A program made the translations under genes and the position numbers. Of a DNA stretch of 64,000 nt, positions 1-12,597 are shown piece after piece. This DNA is from Tribonema minus (taxonomy: Eukaryota > Sar > Xanthophyceae > Tribonematales > Tribonemataceae): NCBI GenBank assembly GCA_017506865.1, contig JAFCMP010000434.1, positions 496,001 to 560,000 of the forward strand. Direction: 5' to 3'. Below the pieces are notes generated by a model, which worked only from the letters and a program-made list of their open reading frames with translations, had not been told where the DNA came from and did not search any database. Numbering within the stretch: position 1 is the stretch's first letter; each line of letters starts with the position of its first letter.

Positions 1-3000
1 TATTAAAGCGGCGGTCGCATCGCTGCTGCGATGAAAGAACCGAGCGCATACCAACAGCGTCAACACAGATGATCACATAGCTCATCACGTCGGGATGCAG
101 GAATTAGTTGTGTGTAGCTCCAGCTTACGACACACAGCATGCTTCACCGCCACAGACTCGAAGGCACCTCAACACACACTCGCCCAGCATCCTTCACCAG
201 GTCGACATGGGTTGAACATTGCACATCAAAATGGAGTCGGCTCTCACCTTGATCACGAGGGGGATGTTGTATCTGCTCAGTCACGCGGGGGAGGGGGGCA
301 AGGGGGGGAAGGGGGTGAGAGGGTGAGAGGTGCGGCAAATAAGTCCGTGTAAGTCTGCAAATACTGGGAGTGATCGCTTAGGGTTAGGTTAGGGTTATGT
401 CGCACCTGAGCGCTGCTACAGCGTCAACAGCTGATGGCTGCTGCTGTGTCATGCGCTGCACACTTCTTTGGTGCCCAGGCAACTTCAACTTCAACGTGGT
501 GTCGTGCGCGCAAGCCAGGACACACAGACATGCAGCCAGCTGTGACACAGAGCCGGCGTGCAAATCACCAGAGTGTTGAGTGAAGTAAGCAAGGCACTCT
601 CTGCCTTGAGGTAAGCATGCAAGCTCTATGAAGAGGGGCAGTCTCGCTTGCGCTTTGTTGCGCCTACTAGCAAGACTGCAAGATCAGAGCTTCGAACTGC
701 TCACCAGGCACGTGATTCCAAGTACTTCATGGCTTCCCAGCAGTACCGTTGTGCTTGCTGATTGCTACTACACCGGTCCTCAGGCCAGGCATCGGCCCCA
801 GAGCAAGAATATGCAGCAGAGAGGCACTCGACAGTCAACATTGCAGAGCCAGCACGTGCACTTCACGAGGCTCTAGTAAGAACTCAAATGCACATTTGCG
901 GTCCAGTACAGCTGGCGCGTCACTTACCGGTCCTTGGGCAAGTAGTTCAGCTCAGAGGGAGAGTCACAGTCGCGCACAAAGTAGCTGCCTGCCAGGCCCC
1001 AATACGTGTTGTCCTGCATCAGGTGTTGAAAGGAACAGAGCTATCAGTCATAGGTAGGTATACATGAATGCATGTACACAAAGTGGTTGGCGGCGAGGCC
1101 CCAGTGTTGTGCGCGATATGAGTTGGACAGAGGTGAAGTAGCTGCGGCGCAATTGCAGTCTGGCAGCATGCGTGGACTTACAACTGATGTGCCTTGGGGG
1201 GCCTGAGGGCATGACAGCTTGTGATCTAAGTTGAACTTCATGTAACTGGTACCGCAAGGCTTGAAGTGCTGCACACAATAAGGTTTGGGGCAGCGCAGGC
1301 TGAGGCAACACTCTTGGTGCACGATACCTCTCAAGTACACTCATTGCCGTAGGCGCCAGCATTCATTGCTGAACCTGCCAGGCAGCCGCACCTTACTTAT
1401 TGGTGAAGCCTTCCTTTACCTGCACCTGCACAAAGGTGATACTTTGCAGTACCTTAGGTAAAGCGCCAAACATTGACCGTTGCTCACGCACACCACGCCG
1501 CTTCTTCACTCTTTGGTGGCGCGCAGCAATTTCTGACACGCCATTCCGTCTTCTTGAATACCCTTATTATGCAAGTTCCACTCACCGCGGTGTGGTCTAT
1601 GGTGTGGTCGTGGTACCACAGGTGCGACGCCCTATTGTTAGGATAGTGGTAATCCTTGCACTCTGCGGGTGACGGCAAGTGAGACAGGGGGGTCATTCAT
1701 GAGTGAGACAGGGGATTCATTCACGAATGAGACAGAGGATTCATTCATGAACGAAACAGGGGATGCATTCATGAGTGGCACAAGAGATTCATACGGTCAG
1801 TCCTGCCCAAATCATGTGCGCACAGGTGCCGGTGACGAAGTGCACTTGCAACTGCAGCGGATTCCTTGGCACATAACGGTATGGGCAGAGCTCGGGGGGG
1901 GGGGGGGGGGGGTAGTCCTTGCACTCTGTGGGTCAGAATCGGTGAGGCGCGCTTTGTCAATGTTTGCGGCCTACAATCGGCGATGATGTTGCAAAGCCAC
2001 ATGTTACGTAAGAGCTTTCATAGCTATGATGACAGGCCGTTGCATAGTTGCAGTGTCAGAGGTGCATGCATGCCCTCAGGCTTCTCCGAGCGCTGTCGTC
2101 AAGCGCGACCTGCCCGCACTGCGCACGTTCTCGAGAAGTGTGCGCAGTGGCAAAGGCTGCCTGGTGCAAGTGCGACCGCTTGAACTTGCAGCACCGGTAG
2201 CTGCTTTCGCACTACACATCAGTGCCAGTGACACGTGCTCATTTTTGAAAGCATCCATGCACCTGAAGTGCCTCATAAGTCATGATCGCGCCCCAAGCAA
2301 GGGCTATTAGCTCAAGGGACGACGGTCGCATGCGCACATCAGCACGTCTATATGCCCATCAATCACAGCACATTGGGCATGGCATCGCAAGTGATTGCGA
2401 GTGAGATTCTGGTTCCACGCATGCCACTGGACTGAGGTGTGGGTTAACAGCACATGCTAGCACTTCAACTTGCAGATTTGCACTGGCACCATCCCCGCAT
2501 TATCGCATCAACCAGTACATATAAGGCAAGCTGATACTTCAGCGGGTGCAAATGAACCGCAGCGGGTGCAAATGAACTGCAGTGTGACACGTAGCACGAA
2601 TGCCAGCTGACTTACTGGTCAACTCGAAGATGTCCTCAGCCCACCCGTCTGCTCGCAGATGACGCCGGAGACGATGGCAGTTACATGTGGAGTAACGGCA
2701 GAAGTGCGTACACATCAGCGGCAGTGCATGCAATTTAGCACAGCCAGGATGTTGAACACGCACTGGTGCTCAGCACATTATTCAAAACTCCTGGGATCAA
2801 TAATAGTCCACTCCAAGTGCATTATACGTGCCAGCAGGCGACGGTGCGGCTGAGTGGGTCTCTGAACGAGTGCTGACCTCCACACAGCAGCGCTCAACGT
2901 AGGTGCACAAAGATGCTGAGCCGTCGCGGAGCACGACGCCAGCGGAAAATGCCGGTGGTAGACACACAATTGCAGCAGCAGGGGATGTGCTGGCCTAGCC

Positions 3001-6000
3001 CTGCAAGTACTTCCCGAGGCTACCACATCAACGCTCAACGAGGGCACCCAAGGACGCTGAGCCGTGGACACGCACGGCGGCGCCAATAATGGCAGGTACC
3101 TAATTGCAGAAGCGCGTCATGGTCTGGCCTGACCCTACAACGTCATGGGCTGGCCTAGCCCTAGGGCCTACCCTAGAACTGTGATACTTTAATTCTGCAA
3201 CGGCACCAATGCTCACCGTAGGCGCCCGATGATGCTGAGCCGTGGAGGTGCACTGCCGTACCAATACACACCGGCGGCAGGCAATTGCAAAAAATGCTTG
3301 ATGTACTGATCTAACGCTTCAGGAACTGACCGAGACCCTATTTACGCTACCACACCCAAACATACTTACCGTACGCGCCCGAGGAAGCTGAGCCGTGCAG
3401 GTGCACTGCCGCGCCAATGAAGTCCGGCGGCAGGTGGTCGCAGAAGCGCTTGATGTGCTGATTGAGACCCTAGTTACGCTACCACACACCCACACGTACT
3501 CACCGTAGGCACCCGATGAAGCTGAGCCGTGGAGGTGCACTGCGGCGCCAATAAAGTCCGCGGGCAGGTGGTTGCAGAAGCGCATGATGGACTGGCGCCC
3601 GAGACAGTTCTTGTGCGTGGGCCCGGGCGACGTGGCGCCGTTGGTGGCGCTGCTGTACGATATGGTCAGCGTGCTGTGGTCGCAGAGCGGGCAGTTACGT
3701 CGGCACTTACACACTGGCGGTTACGTGCTGGCAATCATGTCTTGTGGCAGCGATGCTGGTCCTGGTGATGCAGAGCTGCGTGACTGGAGATGACGCGCTG
3801 TAGCAAGCTGCAATTGTTGATCATCTAATATGCTGCTGTAAAGCCTGGCAGTGAAATGTTATGCCGGGGCTGGCAATGCGGCGACGCTTACATCAGGCTG
3901 GCGGAGGGGAATGGTATACTGGCAGTTACGTACATCGACCCCACACAGACACTCACAGCATTGCGCCATCGTTTACTTGTCGAACTTACAATACCCAGTG
4001 TACGGCAGAAGCATGGAACAGAGTGCAATTATTGCCTTTATCAGCAACGCATGCTTGGAATGACGTAGAACAAGTAAACATACCCGGTGTGGCCTGCGGG
4101 GCGGCAGGCTTGAAGTTGAACTTAAAGTTGAAGTTGACAACCATGCATACGTACCCCGTATAACCAGCGGGACGGCAGCTGTCCACGGCACCGGGAGCTG
4201 CCGGATTGGTGTTCTTGCCAGCAAACAGGTCAGATAGATTTCCAATCACGTCGATGGGCTCGTAGATGTCCAGGTGGCGGCCCTCGTGCTTGAAGGACTG
4301 CAACGGCGGAGAGAGTTGGGGCAAAGAGTGTTGAAAACACGTTGACTCAGTTCCGATACGCATAATCTCTCAAGTGGTCACTTCGAAGTATATACTTAGA
4401 AGCATACACACATGGCAGCGCATAGAGTTGAAGTGCCAAAACTCATTTTTTTACAGAAAAATTCCTTCTACCTGGCCGTACCGTACTGGTGGGCTCAAAG
4501 CTGTCCATGCGCCGGCTCTTCTGGAGCACTTTAGTGACAGCAAGCACTGGCGTTGCGGCTTGGACGCAGAACTTCAACATCATGGAGAGGTTCAACTGAA
4601 TGCGTCGATGGGCACCGACGTCAGCGCGAGGCCATTTCAAACGACCATCTGCAGTGCAGGATTTGTGTTTGCGATGGGCACCTACGTCAATGCGGGGCCC
4701 TGTCAAGTGACCATCTGCAGTAGCAGGATTTGTATTTGCGGCAACCATTTGATGGTTGGGCAACACTTATTGAAGAGTAAACTTCTGCAACAGTGGCGCT
4801 CTAAAGGGGTGTCGCAAACGCACCACACGAATTTATCATTCGGGTGTTAGAAGACTCGGAAGCATGCTAGCACACTACAGTAGTGAGGCTGCCCCAGGGG
4901 GTGATGAGGGTATTTCACTCATTGATTTGGCATTTGCTGAGCGCCAAATTACTGCTGCTTGCAAAATTTCCTGAGCTTGGCAGCGGACAGAGAGCAGCAT
5001 GACAAATACGGAAGGGAGACGAACACTGATGTATTGCCTTCTCACATATTGGCGTGCTGCACACTGGTAAAGTCATGGACAGTTCACGTGCGTGCATACG
5101 CCACATGACTGGCCACCCTCAACCCCATTTTACTGCAACATGTCTGTGGTTTAGAAAAGGGGGTAGGCGTTTAGGGCACTTGTCATGGTTGCGTGCCAGC
5201 TGCCTCAGGGGTTGTGTACATAAGAGCACGGGAATAGGAGTTGGCGATGCGCTGCTGGTTATGAGCCTGGTGCGCCTCCTCTGACAGAGGTAGACATCAA
5301 CGTGACCAGTGCACCAGAAATCAGACGCCACTCGGGTGCTGTTAGAAGTGATTGTACTGTGTCTGTGGTACCAGGAAAGCGTACCTGCCGTAACCGTCAA
5401 GCGTGCAAACGGCAGTGGGCATGTAACCGCCATGTGCTGTGACAGGCGCGAGCATACTGGTATGAGTGACAGGCAGCAACGCTCGGCGTACCATACATAC
5501 CTTAATAACAGGCAGGTCCATCGCGTCGTTGTTGATGGCGGGGTTGCCCGCCCTGTCCGTGAACATGGGGGCTTCCCAGAGAGCGGGCCTGGCGAGACTC
5601 GCAGGGAAGCCTTTTACCGGACCGCATTGCCTGCGCACGCATCAAACCACAAGAGACATGAGCATGCAGCCTCCATGGAGGAGACATACTTTAAGTACAT
5701 ACTTCTATGCAACTGGGAGATGTAAGGAGTCGATACAGTGTGCTGGCCACTGAAATTGCCTGCGCACGCATCAAGCCACAAGCCGTAGACACATGAACAT
5801 GCAGCTGCCACGGAAGTGACAGATGAATGTCACTGGGAGGTGTAGTCGAAATAGTCGTACCAGTGTGCTGGCCACTGGTAGGAAAGGGGTAATGAGTCAG
5901 TATTGTTTATCCAAAAGCATAAAAAAACCCCGAAAGGGCAACGCGGATACGCATATAAAAGGCGTGCCAGACAGCCAGGTGCTGTGGTATCGTACGCTAC

Positions 6001-7114
6001 CAGTGATAGCGAGCATGGAATCGCTGGGAAATCTGAAATTGGACTGTGACGAGGATAATGCATACTGGAACTTTCAGCATAGATGATTTGGTGCACTTGT
6101 GTATTGTTGAAGCGCCTGAGCTTGCTGCGGGGCGTGCACTGCATGCATGCATGTACAGCAGCGGGTGATGACATACATGGCGAAGTCAAAGGGGATGCAC
6201 AGATCATGTGGTATCCCTGCACCCCAGAAAAAGTTTGTACAAGCTTTTTGGCTCAGTTGTAAAGCCAGAGTTACCACAATGGATGAGGATGTACAGTTGT
6301 GGGGGGGGGGGCACCACAATGTGTGAAATTTCACGGCCATCTCAAGCAGCTCAAGCAGTTTCACATTGCCGAATTGACCAGGTGCCCATTGAAGAGCATT
6401 GAACTGCCAACAAAAATTCACATTATTGTGTGACAACATACGTAGTGAAAGGACATCTCTTGAGATCAGCGAGTTTCAGCTTTAAGCAAGCAAAACAAAA
6501 ACACGCAAGTGCCATCTTGATGCGTGAGTGAACTCTGCCAGCTGCAGGAAAATATCACATGCGCCCAATGACAGCGAGCAGAGTGCTCCTGAGTATCTAT
6601 ATCTCAAGTGCACACACTCTAGGGCCATGCACTGGCGGCGACCGCGTGTGGGTGCTGTTGTGGGCACAGGCCAACTTCAAGTTTTAACATCAATGAAATT
6701 TACGAAGCTGGCACTCAAGGTGGACTCACTCAGCAGCAGCTCGGCAGAGTGGAGTTATACAAAGGTTGAAGACTTCCGCTTGTCGAGCACTCACCCAAGA
6801 GCAGTGCGAGTCGCGTAGCGGAAATTGGCCTGCTCGAAAGCGGCTTTGGCAACCAGAGGATCCCTGCGTGTGATACGGCAGCACCAGCAAAAAGCACAGC
6901 GGCAGGCACAGGCGATCAGCGCAATTGGCCTCAGACTGAAATTAGGCGCAGCCTGCAGCAGGGCATGAGTGCAGTGCAAAAGTGCGCCTCACCTGCCCGG
7001 CTGAAAGCGGGAGACTTCGTCGCATACAGCTGCAGCACGTTGGGCCAGCGGTGAGAGAATGCATAGCACTCCGTAGATGAGGCCAGAGACCTTTCCAGGC
7101 CCACCGGACAGCAT
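1..7114 (-). CDS. Secreted multicopper oxidase, CotA/bilirubin-oxidase type (3' end beyond window)
   Basis: Likely oxidises phenolic, bilirubin-like or metal substrates with O2 in the secretory pathway or wall. My exon model (minus): 7114-6993, 6863-6795, 5588-5501, 4297-4155, 3673-3504, 2648-2616, 1662-1586, 1013-928, 272-248, and about 25-1 running off the edge; all phases agree, giving the first 271 or more residues. The ATG at 7114 opens a hydrophobic signal peptide. Copper motifs: HLHG at about residues 187-190, then 'DGWAEDIFEL' (compare CotA DGYPEAWF), 'YHYPNN', 'LWYHDH' at about 223-228, 'YWGLAGSYF', and 'YNIPLVIK' followed by 'DRRFN'. These give the first cupredoxin domain; the C-terminal type 1 and trinuclear ligands lie outside the window. 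Introns carry partial copies of neighbouring exon ends. The family call is strong; the substrate is unknown and the N-terminal two exons are less certain. Confidence 0.85.
740..1145 (-). repeat. Degenerate partial copies of oxidase exon 1013-928
   Basis: On the minus strand about 1140-1075 resembles the start of the real exon ('QHWGLAANHFV' against 'NTYWGLAGSYFV'), lying in the upstream intron. About 800-755 resembles its middle and donor. Both are too decayed to be exons and look like old partial duplications of the exon boundaries. Confidence 0.45.
2885..3490 (-). repeat. Intronic tandem copies of the oxidase HLHG exon end plus splice donor
   Basis: Downstream of the authentic exon (3673-3504) the intron holds about four further copies of its 3' end with the donor, spaced roughly 135-190 bp, at about 3368-3460, 3219-3300, 3030-3110 and 2890-2965. 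The nearest copy is almost perfect: it still encodes LPPDFIGAAVHLHG and SASSGAY and has a GTAAGT donor. More distant copies are increasingly decayed. Confidence 0.8.
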
Positions 7115-8379
7115 GATCGCGCCACACCAAGCGTATGTCTGCGACTGGGGAAAAAGATCATGGCGCAGGGCTGATGAAACCGCAAGTAAAGCCGATCAGT
7201 AGGCAGCAACAAAAATGATGAGAGCAACCTTTTCCAACAGCAACTTTATTCCAAACAGCAACTTCAACAAGAAATCGTGTGCAATGGCTGCGCGTGTGTG
7301 TGTGATGCGGGGCACACCCCGCATGCACACCCTAGCCTGTCGACGAGACACCCAGCTGATAATCTGGGTCGTCTCAAAAAAATGTGTATAGGGACCATGT
7401 CCGTGCAGGCAGAATAAATTCTGGGATCGATCCCAGCCTGTGTCTAAGAAGCAACATTTGACGCATCGCTGTCGAGGGAGATGGAGATCGAGAGAAATGG
7501 CTTTGATGAACGGCCACCATTTTCCCGACAAACATCGTAAAGTTCAACCTATCACTGACGGCGCTCAGCAGCCAAGCGCGTGACACAGCTGACCAAGCGC
7601 GCACCAAACCCTAATCATAACGCGCACAAGTCCTGTATACGCAAGCACTGAGTGCTGCAAGCGCACGATGCACGTACCATCGAATACAGTCAAAGTGCCT
7701 TATCATGGAGCATCATTTGCACTTGCCTGCGCAGTCTGTAAGCCGCCCAGTACGTCCAGTAGTCGTAGCGATGCCTCCCGTCTTTCCTTGTCGTAGCTGC
7801 TCCGCCAAGGCAGCTGTGTCCCCGTGCAGTCTGCGCGGCAATGGGGCGTGCACAAATTGTCACGAATGACACTTCTCCCGGATGCGCAGTCGTTTGTATT
7901 GCATGCAGGCACCGGTGCACCAAGCCAACAGTTTCATCATGACACAGAAGCACACAGCGCGCAATCCCCGCTCTCTTCAGGTTTAGCAACTGCGCGGCGC
8001 TACAACTAGGTAGCAAGCAGGAAAATGATGCCGCCGCTCTGCCGCTGCCGCCTATCACCACCTCATTATTCGCACTCAGGTGCCACCTGAGGATGCTTGA
8101 GAAGCGCGAGCAGCAGCGGATGCACACATGACGCACATCACAGCTGGATCTGAATTACAGCGTGTATTAGAAGGTATGGTGCTATCGCCTGTCCAGCCAG
8201 CCGCTGCCGCATGCAGCCCTTGGGAGCCTCACTGCTGCCACCCGCGCATTACCTCCCTCCCCCCCCCCGCGCCCCGCTGGCCAATCCATCACTGCTTGTA
8301 AAGTGGCGGTCACGAATGCTCGCGCGTCAAATGCAAGCCAGGCGGGCATCGTAAATGCGCAGGGCGTGCACGCCTCTCA
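7115..8379. other. Intergenic region between oxidase and lectin-like gene
   Basis: No gene is supported. Open minus-strand stretches exist (7531-7196, 8136-7690) without recognisable domains. The short piece around 7770-7730 (minus, 'YDKERREASLRLLDVLGG') reads like protein but I could not join it to an exon chain. The 5' control region of the oxidase should lie just above 7114, but no promoter motif is evident. Confidence 0.4.
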
Positions 8380-10221
8380 CTACTGTTGCTTGAGGGGCCA
8401 GCCCCCGCGCAGCGCCTCCGGCAGCCGCTCCGCCGCCGCCGCCCACACCACCTCGTCCCCGCGCTTCACCGTCAGCTGTCCCGCCGCATACAGCGCGCGC
8501 GGCAGCAGCAGCGGCTGCTCAGCTGTACTCTTAGCAAAGCGCTTCTTCTTGGAGGGCTTTGCAGCTGAGCCGCTGGCCCAGAGCTTCTGCGCGGGGGGGT
8601 CGTCTAGGGGGCCCTTGCCTCGGAACAGGCCCAGCTCTCCGTTCGGGGACAGTTCAAAGTACATGGGTGTGCTGCGAATTTGGGGGACAGGGGGGGGGGG
8701 GGGGGGGGGGTAGGTGGGGGTAGGTTGAGCCATAAAAATGAGCCAGAAAAAAGGGATCAATGTGAATGCATGTAGCTTGACGGGCGGAAGGCGAGAGAGG
8801 CGGGGTCAATGCAACATGCACACGTGAGCAACATGCTCATGAAGAACTTCAACCTTTTTGCTTCAAGTTCTGGACTGGAATGCAGGCGCTCAAACGAGCT
8901 CTACACACACAGCGGCAGCCACTGCACTGGGTCTGATTGAAGCCTGTTGTGTGTGCACAGCACCGCTCCCAGTGCGGAGCGTAGAGCTACTGGCGTAGGC
9001 ACACGATGCTCTGAGGCGTTTCTGCATGTGGATGGACAATGTGGCAGGAGGCTGGCTGTGCTATAAACACTGTGAGGCGTTGACACCGTCTGGGGCGTCT
9101 GACAGCAGGGGGGTCTTCACTCGGTACTTTACGGTACATTGAAAATATAAATTCCCTGCACTTCAACAATGCACCACCTGCTGACCAATGGCGGTGATGC
9201 CAGTGCACGCAGTCGTTCACAAAAACAACAACTCCATTGTGTACACATCTGTTGAAACTGTTGAAACCCTGCATACCAAGATCTCAGCAATGCACCAGTT
9301 TGTGACCATGGCGGTTATGAAAGTGCAGGTAGTATGTACTCCACCCATTCAGCACATCATGTTAACAAGCAGAAAACTTCAACCTTGCGTATACTCACAT
9401 TTAAAGTACCATCAATTCGCCGGATATCATCAACGCACCAGTTTGTGACCATGGCGGTGACGTCGGTGCACACGGTCATGTACTTGCGCACCGCACATCG
9501 CCGTTGAATACGCAGAAAACTTCAACTTTGTGTACACTCGCATTTGAAGTACATCATCGACGCACCAGTTTGTGACCATGGCGGTGATGCCAGTGCACGT
9601 GGTCATGTACTCCCCCGCCCTCAGCACATCGCCATCCACTGAATCATGGTCTTCAAATTGAACAAAACTTCAGACGTACATCTCACCAACTTCAACAATG
9701 CACCAGTTTGTGACCATGGCGGTGATGCCAGTGCACGTGGTCACGTACTCGATCCCCCTCAGCACATCGCCGTTCAAAACACAGAAAACGTCAACTTTGC
9801 GTGCGTATACTCGCATCTCAACTGGCATCATTGACGCACCAGTTTGTCACCATGGCGGTGATGCCAGTGCACGTGGTCATGTACTCTCCCGCCTTCAGCA
9901 CATCGCCGTCGACTAAGGGGGCATCCCTCCGGATGAGACGCGGCGCGCCTGCAGGCCCTGGCGGCACGTAGTACAGCGCCACCGCCACCAGCAGCAGCAG
10001 GACGCCTACGATGTTGCCCAGGACAACCGCCAGGCGCTCCCCCTGCGGCGTGCGATAAAGAGCGGACGCTAGGGTCAGTGGGGCTGCATTAAAGATAAGG
10101 TGTGCCAGTAAGGGCAGGGGTTGAGACGGCAGGACACAACCCTCAAAGCTGCAAACCGCCGGTCACACTTCTCTGAGCGCCCTGAATCAATGCTGGCAAT
10201 GTGCTCCTTCGGGGAATCCAT
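8380..10221 (-). CDS. Single-pass membrane protein with bulb-lectin-like domain
   Basis: Three exons on the minus strand: 10221-10141, 10042-9840 and 8671-8380. Phases join without a break (576 nt, 191 aa). A short N-terminal tail of about 27 residues is followed by a Leu/Val-rich membrane segment at about residues 32-51, suggesting type II topology, then a domain with 'MYFELSPNGELGLFRG', 'LWASGS' and 'LTVKRGDEVVWAA'. This resembles the DGNLVLY...LWAS pattern of D-mannose-binding (bulb-type) lectins, with a basic insertion (KPSKKKR) between strands. Sugar binding is inferred from that pattern only. The first donor (GTTGTG) is weak. Intron 2 is filled with copies of the end of exon 2. The last exon is preceded by a C homopolymer (G-run at 8691-8710). 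Confidence 0.65.
9169..9839 (-). repeat. Five tandem intronic copies of lectin-gene exon 2 end plus donor
   Basis: The authentic exon end encodes 'GEYMTTCTGITAMVTN' and the donor GTGCGTC at 9839. The same block recurs downstream at about 9698-9765, 9561-9630, 9433-9500, 9290-9355 and 9169-9230, spaced 110-145 bp. Each copy carries the CACCAGTTTGTGACC / GGCGGTGATGCC core (plus-strand reading). Spacer sequence is also shared between copies but less well. Confidence 0.85.
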
Positions 10222-11550
10222 CGTTGCACCTGCGCACTGCCAACGGCACCAGCGGCAGCACAATGCGTTTGAGCGCCCAGCATTTCTCGCAGGTACGCGA
10301 AGCTAAGCTTCGCCGGGTGCCATGCATCAACACACGTTACGCAGGACTGAGGTGCTCACCGGCGCTGGCGCAAGACGGCAGTGTAGCATGTGTAACTTCA
10401 ACTGCTATGACTACTCCGCCAACCCCACGTTGATGGAGATGCACCTTCAGTGCTCACCTGATACTGCGCCCACAGGGTGCGTTCCCGTGGCAATTTCTCC
10501 GCTGCTGGTACTGCGTCCATTGTGCCCCGCAAGCTCGCAAGCAGGGATAGCCGCGCCGCACCCCGTTGCTGCCCCTGTAGCAGGTCTGCCCTCGTTGCTC
10601 GCTGCTTGCAGTGCCCTGCAACAGGTCCCCGCCTCCTCTATGTCTAGACCCAGAGCTAGGCGGTGCCTCTGCCGCCGCTGCCGCTGCCGGTGGGGCGCCG
10701 TCGCCGCTGCAGCCACTGCCGCCGCCGCTGCCGCTGCTGCCGCAGCTGCCGCCGCTCCTGGCGCGGCTGCGCCTGCTGCCGCTGCTCCTGCCGCTGCCGC
10801 CGCCTGCAATGCGCCGCTGCTGCCGCCGCCGCCGCCGCCGCCCCTGCAGCAGCTGCTGCTGCCGCTGCCGCAGCTGCCACGGTGACGCCTGTGCCAGGCC
10901 TCAGGCCCTGCGCAAGTGAGGGAAGCGATGAAATTACAGAATGTGACAAGCCGCAATGTTTACCAGCGGAGTGCGGTCTTTAACAGCAATGCGCAGCTGC
11001 GCAGCCAGTGCCACTGTTGTCTTAGCCTGTGTTGTTATCATTCTACATGACTGCAGAATTCCTTATGTCATGGTGTGCAAGGGCTGCATGCAAGTGCTGG
11101 TGCTAGTGTTTACTTTCCACATACTTACAACAGTTTTCATGAACTGAACACACACTGAGTGCATATTTCAATATGGCTGTCAGGTTTGATGGCGATGACT
11201 GACAGCAACACGTTTCCTGTTCCCCTGTGGCACACTTGGGGCACCCAACTCTGCTGCCAATGCAGCTCTTGACAGAGACTGTAGCTGGCATCGCATTACC
11301 AAATGTCACATGCAAAGTCATCAACTTAATGAGGCTGTTTTCCATATTTAGCGTCGTGTACTGACAACAAAGGACATCAGAGTAGCACCCGCTGCTGGAA
11401 ATCGTTGTAGCAGTGACAACTTGTGGGAGTGCTGACGTCTGTCTCGGCCCGCACTGGGCTTGCCAAGTCTAACATGACTCGGAATCTTGAGAATGCACGC
11501 GAATGTAATACCGTAGCATAACACTTGCGGCATATACAGTGCAGTACGTA
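10222..11550. other. Intergenic; contains a (GCC/GCT)n compositional block
   Basis: About 10640-10880 is an imperfect GCC/GCT trinucleotide tract that opens long Ala, Gln/Arg or Pro-rich frames on both strands. None has a conserved motif or a convincing start, so I read them as compositional artefacts. The rest of the stretch shows no gene. The promoter of the minus-strand lectin-like gene should be here. Confidence 0.5.
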
Positions 11551-11759
11551 CCAGTCTATTGCAGGTGCGCTGTGCACGCCTCGGGACGCCTACCCTCACA
11601 GTAAAGCACGGCACGCCAAGTTCTAAAGTGCGCCCAGAACTCGCGACACCAAAACGTCACGCAGCAGCAGCTGCAGACTGCAAAAGTGACTTCAGCGCAG
11701 GCCTGGCTCCAATGACTGCATGCGCTCTGCTCCGTGACAATTTTGGTCCTCCCTGCGCC

Positions 11760-12545
11760 AGCAGCTCTCTCTCTCTTGAACGAGTGGAACGTCACCCCCC
11801 CCCCCCAAGAGTTTTTTTGGGAAGTTTTGTAAGTGCCACGCCTCAGGACAAGCCTCTCTCCATCATAGATTGGTGGTACTTGCATGTGAGTTCTTGCCTA
11901 CCACCTTCACCTGACAACTGCAGCTCTCTGAACGGCCCCTTTCTCAAGGAGGGTGAGGTTTTGGGGGTTTGGCTTGAACTCCCTCCGGTCGCTTTGCGGG
12001 GGCTTCGAGATCCCTTTGGCTTTACGACCCAGCCTTTCTCTCCATGGCTGATGGCCAAGTCAGCATGGACCCGCACGGGCAGGTGAACCGAGCAGGTGAA
12101 ATCCAAAGTTCCGTCTAGTTCATCTGCGCCGCTGGCAGCCCTCCGGCGTTCTCAGTTTCTCTTTTGAGGCAACAGACGCACCCATATGCATAGATCCGCT
12201 GTTCTTAAAGAAGTTGACGAGTGGAACGTCACCCTCGAAAGTGCTCTTGCCTTGAAGTGCCAGCACGCCTGTCAGGTGCCAGCCTCTCTCCATCGTAGTT
12301 TGGTGGTAATCGCATGTGAAGTCATGGCTACTACCTTACTCTGACAACTGCGGCTCTCTGCAGCGGCCCCTGGAGCTTTCTGGAGGTGGGTGAGGGTTTG
12401 GGGTTGGCTGAACTCCCTCGTTCGCTTGCGGGGGGCTTTGAGATCCCGTTGACTTACGTCCTGGCCATTAATATCTCCCATTGCCGATGGCCATGTCAGC
12501 ATGGACTTTCACGGGCAGGTGAGCCGAGCAGGCACCCTCAGGTGC
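11760..12545. repeat. Direct tandem duplication, about 330-bp unit
   Basis: 11775-12110 and 12220-12545 align along their length with many substitutions and small indels: shared blocks include GAGTGGAACGTCACC, CCTCTCTCCATC, CTGACAACTGC, GCTCTCTG and GTCAGCATGGAC. Frames in both units are partly kept on the minus strand ('CSVHLPVRVHADLAI' against 'CSAHLPVKVHADMAI'), so the unit may be a decayed exon pair. Identity unknown. Confidence 0.6.
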
Positions 12546-12597
12546 AAGGCGGACGTACCTCGGCGTTAACAAAAACCACGTGTACTTAGCTGTCGCC

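Noticed and set aside
1669..1986. Plus-strand ORF with a 'GDSF-NETEDSFMNETGDAF' repeat
   Set aside because: It is a short tandem DNA repeat (GAGACAGGGGATTCATTCA-like) inside an intron of the minus-strand oxidase.
10322..10956. Long ORFs on both strands (187 and 169 codons) rich in Ala, Pro, Arg and Gln
   Set aside because: They come from a GCC/GCT tract open in nearly all frames; no conserved motif, start context or splice structure.
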